From contig CM063260.1 of the NCBI GenBank assembly GCA_032158295.1, forward strand, positions 5,279,501 to 5,343,500: a stretch of 64,000 nt of DNA. The letters run 5' to 3'. Position numbers and translations under genes: made by a program. Position 1 is the stretch's first letter. Every line of letters starts with the position of its first letter. The stretch comes from Pycnopodia helianthoides (Eukaryota; Echinodermata; Asteroidea; Forcipulatida; Asteriidae). Below the pieces are notes generated by a model. That model searched no databases. It saw only the letters and a list, made by a program, of their open reading frames with translations, and had not been told where the DNA came from. Positions 61,701 through 64,000 of the stretch are shown here, in pieces.

Positions 61701-64000
61701 ACTGGTGTTCCCTTAAACATGAATACCGCTGGCCCAGTACAATATGTCATACCAATAGCAGTGATAGTGTACAATACCGATAATCACACAAAAAATCATC
61801 ATTTATTGGGCAGATTGAGTGTCCATGTCACACACTTCAGGAAAAATCTTTTGAAGTCATACAAGTTGAAAATACAGTAGATGACATGCCACAAACGAGA
61901 GAAACACAGAGACACAATCCATGTGGCCAAACTACATATCTTATAAGTTACAAAAAACATTCACAGTTTAAATCATGTCCAAAAAAAAGAAGAATTGTGT
62001 TTTCTTTGTAAGAAACTAACAAATCTCTTCAAATCAATGCAACACAAAATGCATCCTTTGTCTCAATACATCTGATAACAATTCTAAAAAGAAAAAAAAG
62101 AAAGGTATCACGATCTTACTTTAATAAGCATTGATATGAAAGGCAGTGTGTTTTTCACAACTTCACAAAATAGGTAAATTTGAAGTGACCGCTTAAATTT
62201 GAATTTCCTCAGACTAAAGACAGTTGCTTTTATGTCACACGGTTTAGGGCAAGCTTTCATGTAGTTATGTAAGAGACGGCGAGCACGCATACACAATTCT
62301 GAATGAATGGTTGCACAATCGTGATGGCACCAAGCTTCATGCCCATCTGACGATTACTACAAAAAAAACTTGCCCTGAAGCATGTACCACAGCAACCGTC
62401 TCTCTTCTGAGGAATTCAAATTCAAGCGGTCACTCATGACCAATCTAGTCAGTGTACCAGACAGTGTTTAAAAACCAGGCCTGGAACTACATGCAAGGCC
62501 ATGGCCTCCGTTGCCCTGGTTTGGGCCTTGGTGCCCCTTTTAAAAGTGTTCCATAGACTTTTTCTGATGGAACTGCCCTTTGCAACATGAAAATGGCCTT
62601 GCCCTCTCAAAAAATGACATGCCAGTTCGGTAAATGTAACTCACTTAAAGACACTGGACACTATTGGTAATTGTCAAAGACCAGTCTTCTCACTTGGTGT
62701 ATCTCAACATATGGATAAAATAACAAACCTGTAAAAACTTGAGCTCAATTGGTCGTTGAAGTTGCGAGATAACTATGAAAGAAAAAACACCCTTGTCACA
62801 CGAAGTTGTGTGCTTTCAGATGGTTGATTTTTGAGACCTCAAAATCTAATTCTGAGGTCTCGAAATCAAACTCGTGGAAAATTACTTCTTTCTCGAAAAC
62901 TATGTCACTTCAGAGGGAGCCGTTTCTCACAATGTTTTATACTGTCAACCTCTCCCCATTACTCGTTACCAAGTAAGGTTTTATGCTAATAATTATTTTG
63001 AGTAATTACCAATAGTGTCCAGTGCCTTTAAATGGCTTACTGGAATAACAGAATATTTGGATCATTAACTTAAAATGGCAGACCCTCTATATTGTTTTTG
63101 TAATGAAACACACACTGCCAAAACAAAATAAACGACATAATATGCACAGCTACATTTTAACAAAATGCATACAACAAAATTGCAAGTAATTTCCAAGAGC
63201 AGGTTTGATTTTTTGTAAAGCATCCTTTCCATTAAAAACTTTCAATTAGTTTGCAATAAAGTCCTTCCAAGCATAGAGGTGCTTCACTTTCCTGTGGTTG
63301 TTTTCAGTTGAACAATTTCATACTAGTGTGACCCCCCCCCATGGAGTTGGTGTTTTGCAGATAAACTTTGACCCATTTCAAACACACCATTTTGGCTTCA
63401 TCGCCCATTTCCAAGGAAAGTCAAAACTCTCTCAATAAAAAAACTTTGTTGCTTTACAGTTTTCTCATCATAATGAAAAAGGCCTGCTTTACACAAAATC
63501 AAAACAGACCCCCTACGAACTATGACCTTTGACCTTTGGCCTAAATCTCACCTGGTCTTCGGGTAAATCCGGCAGAGGGCGGGAGGGATAACCGACGCCG
63601 ATCTCTCCGGTAACAAACTTGCCGGTCGTCGCTTCGTCAGAGGAACTGTCTCCGTCGTAACTTTGCGATGTGAAATCGGCGACAGATGTTTGACGTTAGA
63701 ATCATTATCAGAGTCGCTCACGTCACTCGACCCACGTCTCTTGATCCTGCCCTCTCCGATCGGTCGACGAACCCTTCTCGGCATGACCCTCTCCAGGCTT
63801 TGAATTGTTTTTGGACTCAACGACGTGTCAACGACAGACTGATCTTTCGTACTTCCAAACTCCTTGTCCCCATCAAGGGAGTAGTTATTGTTCAACCCTC
63901 TGGGTGAATGGGTTATCCCACTTGGTGTCTGTAGTTCTATGTTACTTTTGGATTTCACCACTTCGGGTTCGGTGGATTTTAGAGAGCGGCGGCTGCGAGG
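52777..64000 (-). CDS. 3' part of a large gene with ACK/TNK2-like C-terminal UBA
   Basis: Minus strand, running in from the right edge. Exons: 64000(open)-63552, 56447-55278, 54755-54472, 52983-52777. Phases 2, 1, 0 agree once one base is restored at 55595-55597 and one near 55459-55466. The C-terminal exon reads ISVEECTKVLRGNLWNVQLT, with QALEESDWDLNVAVAIIG, aligning in order with the C-terminal UBA of the kinase ACK/TNK2. Upstream are proline-rich SH3-ligand-like segments (NPLPLPPR, RPPPPVPMR, IPPLPPLPG, IPPPLPHRPSEDYIDM) and Ser-rich stretches such as KSLDRLERKSRSFDDIQDDD. A kinase, SH3 or CRIB domain would have to lie beyond the window, so the assignment to ACK rests on the UBA alone. It could be another UBA-containing scaffold. 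The 7.1-kb intron between 63552 and 56447 may hide further exons. Confidence 0.6.
53066..53158. repeat. 14-bp minisatellite (aagtaagtttaaat)n
   Basis: About six and a half units with almost no divergence, in the last intron of the ACK-like gene. Confidence 0.95.
53970..54005. repeat. 11-bp tandem repeat (gggtaaccagc)3
   Basis: Three consecutive units, the last with one change. Intronic. Confidence 0.9.
59291..59721. mobile_element. MITE-like element with TAGACCCCTTGCATA ends, complete
   Basis: 431 bp. Starts tagaccccttgcatatggct and ends agcctatgcaaggggtcta, giving 17-18-bp terminal inverted repeats. The subterminal cagcgccctcactgaggtca is mirrored loosely by tttgacctcagcaatggc. An internally deleted relative is at 4609-4740. 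Confidence 0.9.
60990..61350. mobile_element. long fold-back element
   Basis: Left arm ctataaaaagcgtttgtaac..cgtttgttagaaaatgcata..tgatccacacaaatatgcct is mirrored by aggcatatttgtgtggatca..tatgcattgtataacaaacg..cgctttttatagatc. Arms are about 140 bp with few mismatches around an 80-bp loop containing ggccattttgtggagtcaaa. A decayed cousin lies at about 4255-4465 (same loop phrase on the other strand). Confidence 0.85.
62477..62630. mobile_element. CAGGCCTGGAA-end family, copy 5
   Basis: Begins ccaggcctggaactacatgc, holds gccatggcctccgttgccct and aaaatggccttgccctctca, with a degraded right end at atgacatgcca. Confidence 0.75.
62645..63032. mobile_element. MITE-like element, GGCACTGGACACTATTGG-end family, copy 2
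   Basis: Left end ttaaagacactggacactat and right end atagtgtccagtgcctttaa. 388 bp, colinear with 9814-10187 and better preserved. Confidence 0.9.

Larger units (their letters stand above)
56448..63551. other. 7.1-kb intron of the ACK-like gene
   Basis: No further exon could be supported. The intron contains the complete element at 59291-59721, a long fold-back (60990-61350), a CAGGCCTGGAA-end copy (62477-62630) and a GGCACTGGACACTATTGG-end copy (62645-63032). Confidence 0.5.

Overview
This is a window of a eukaryotic nuclear genome. Genes have introns with GT..AG borders, and the intergenic DNA is AT-rich and full of short dispersed inverted-repeat elements and tRNA-derived SINE-like copies. 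The gene content (a trypsin tandem pair, an intronless P-loop sulfotransferase-like gene, a THAP protein, a P2X7 C-terminal-domain protein, a PLEKHM1-like RUN protein, a gene ending in an ACK/TNK2-like UBA) fits an invertebrate deuterostome. An echinoderm, perhaps a sea star, is my best guess; I inferred this from family content and repeat style, not from a marker gene.

Layout: (1) 3.4-14.3 kb, + strand: two tandem trypsin-like serine protease genes with the same five-exon structure. The first has two frame breaks, the second is intact at 270 aa. (2) 15.9-16.7 kb, - strand: an intronless sulfotransferase-like gene. (3) 20.0-20.3 kb, +: a THAP zinc-finger exon. (4) 23.3-25.6 kb, -: a small three-exon gene with an acidic N-terminus and the cysteine-rich cytoplasmic domain of P2X7 receptors, without a channel. 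(5) 27.0-39.5 kb, +: a sixteen-exon PLEKHM1-like gene (RUN domain, linker, Rubicon-homology zinc domain) that starts divergently from gene 4 across a short shared promoter. (6) 43.7-45.2 kb, -: an intronless, unrecognised gene of about 490 codons with a coiled-coil start and Ser/Pro-rich middle. (7) 52.8 kb to the right edge, -: the 3' half of a large gene with proline-rich, SH3-ligand-like segments and a C-terminal UBA-like region resembling ACK/TNK2.

The space between genes holds at least six dispersed element families: a 385-bp family with TTAAAGG ends (three copies), a family with GGCACTGGACACTATTGG ends (two), a family with CAGGCCTGGAA ends (five), a family beginning near TTTCATAGAGCTGCTTA (many, often fold-backs), a family with TAGACCCCTTGCATA ends, and several single fold-backs. 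There are also minisatellites, one of which carries copies of a splice donor, and a decayed LINE 3' end.

A pattern crosses the window: five of the seven genes need single-base corrections to keep an otherwise well-conserved frame (P2X7-like 1, THAP 1, PLEKHM1-like 2, the 43-45 kb gene 2, ACK-like 2), and protease 1 needs two more. Most are a missing base, often in a short homopolymer. This looks more like residual assembly indels than like coincident pseudogenisation. The most interesting biology I see is in the PLEKHM1-like gene (no PH domains, and an LC3-interacting-type motif cut in two by an in-frame alternative donor) and in the protease pair (substituted oxyanion-hole residue 193 and a non-basic zymogen activation site, shared by both copies).
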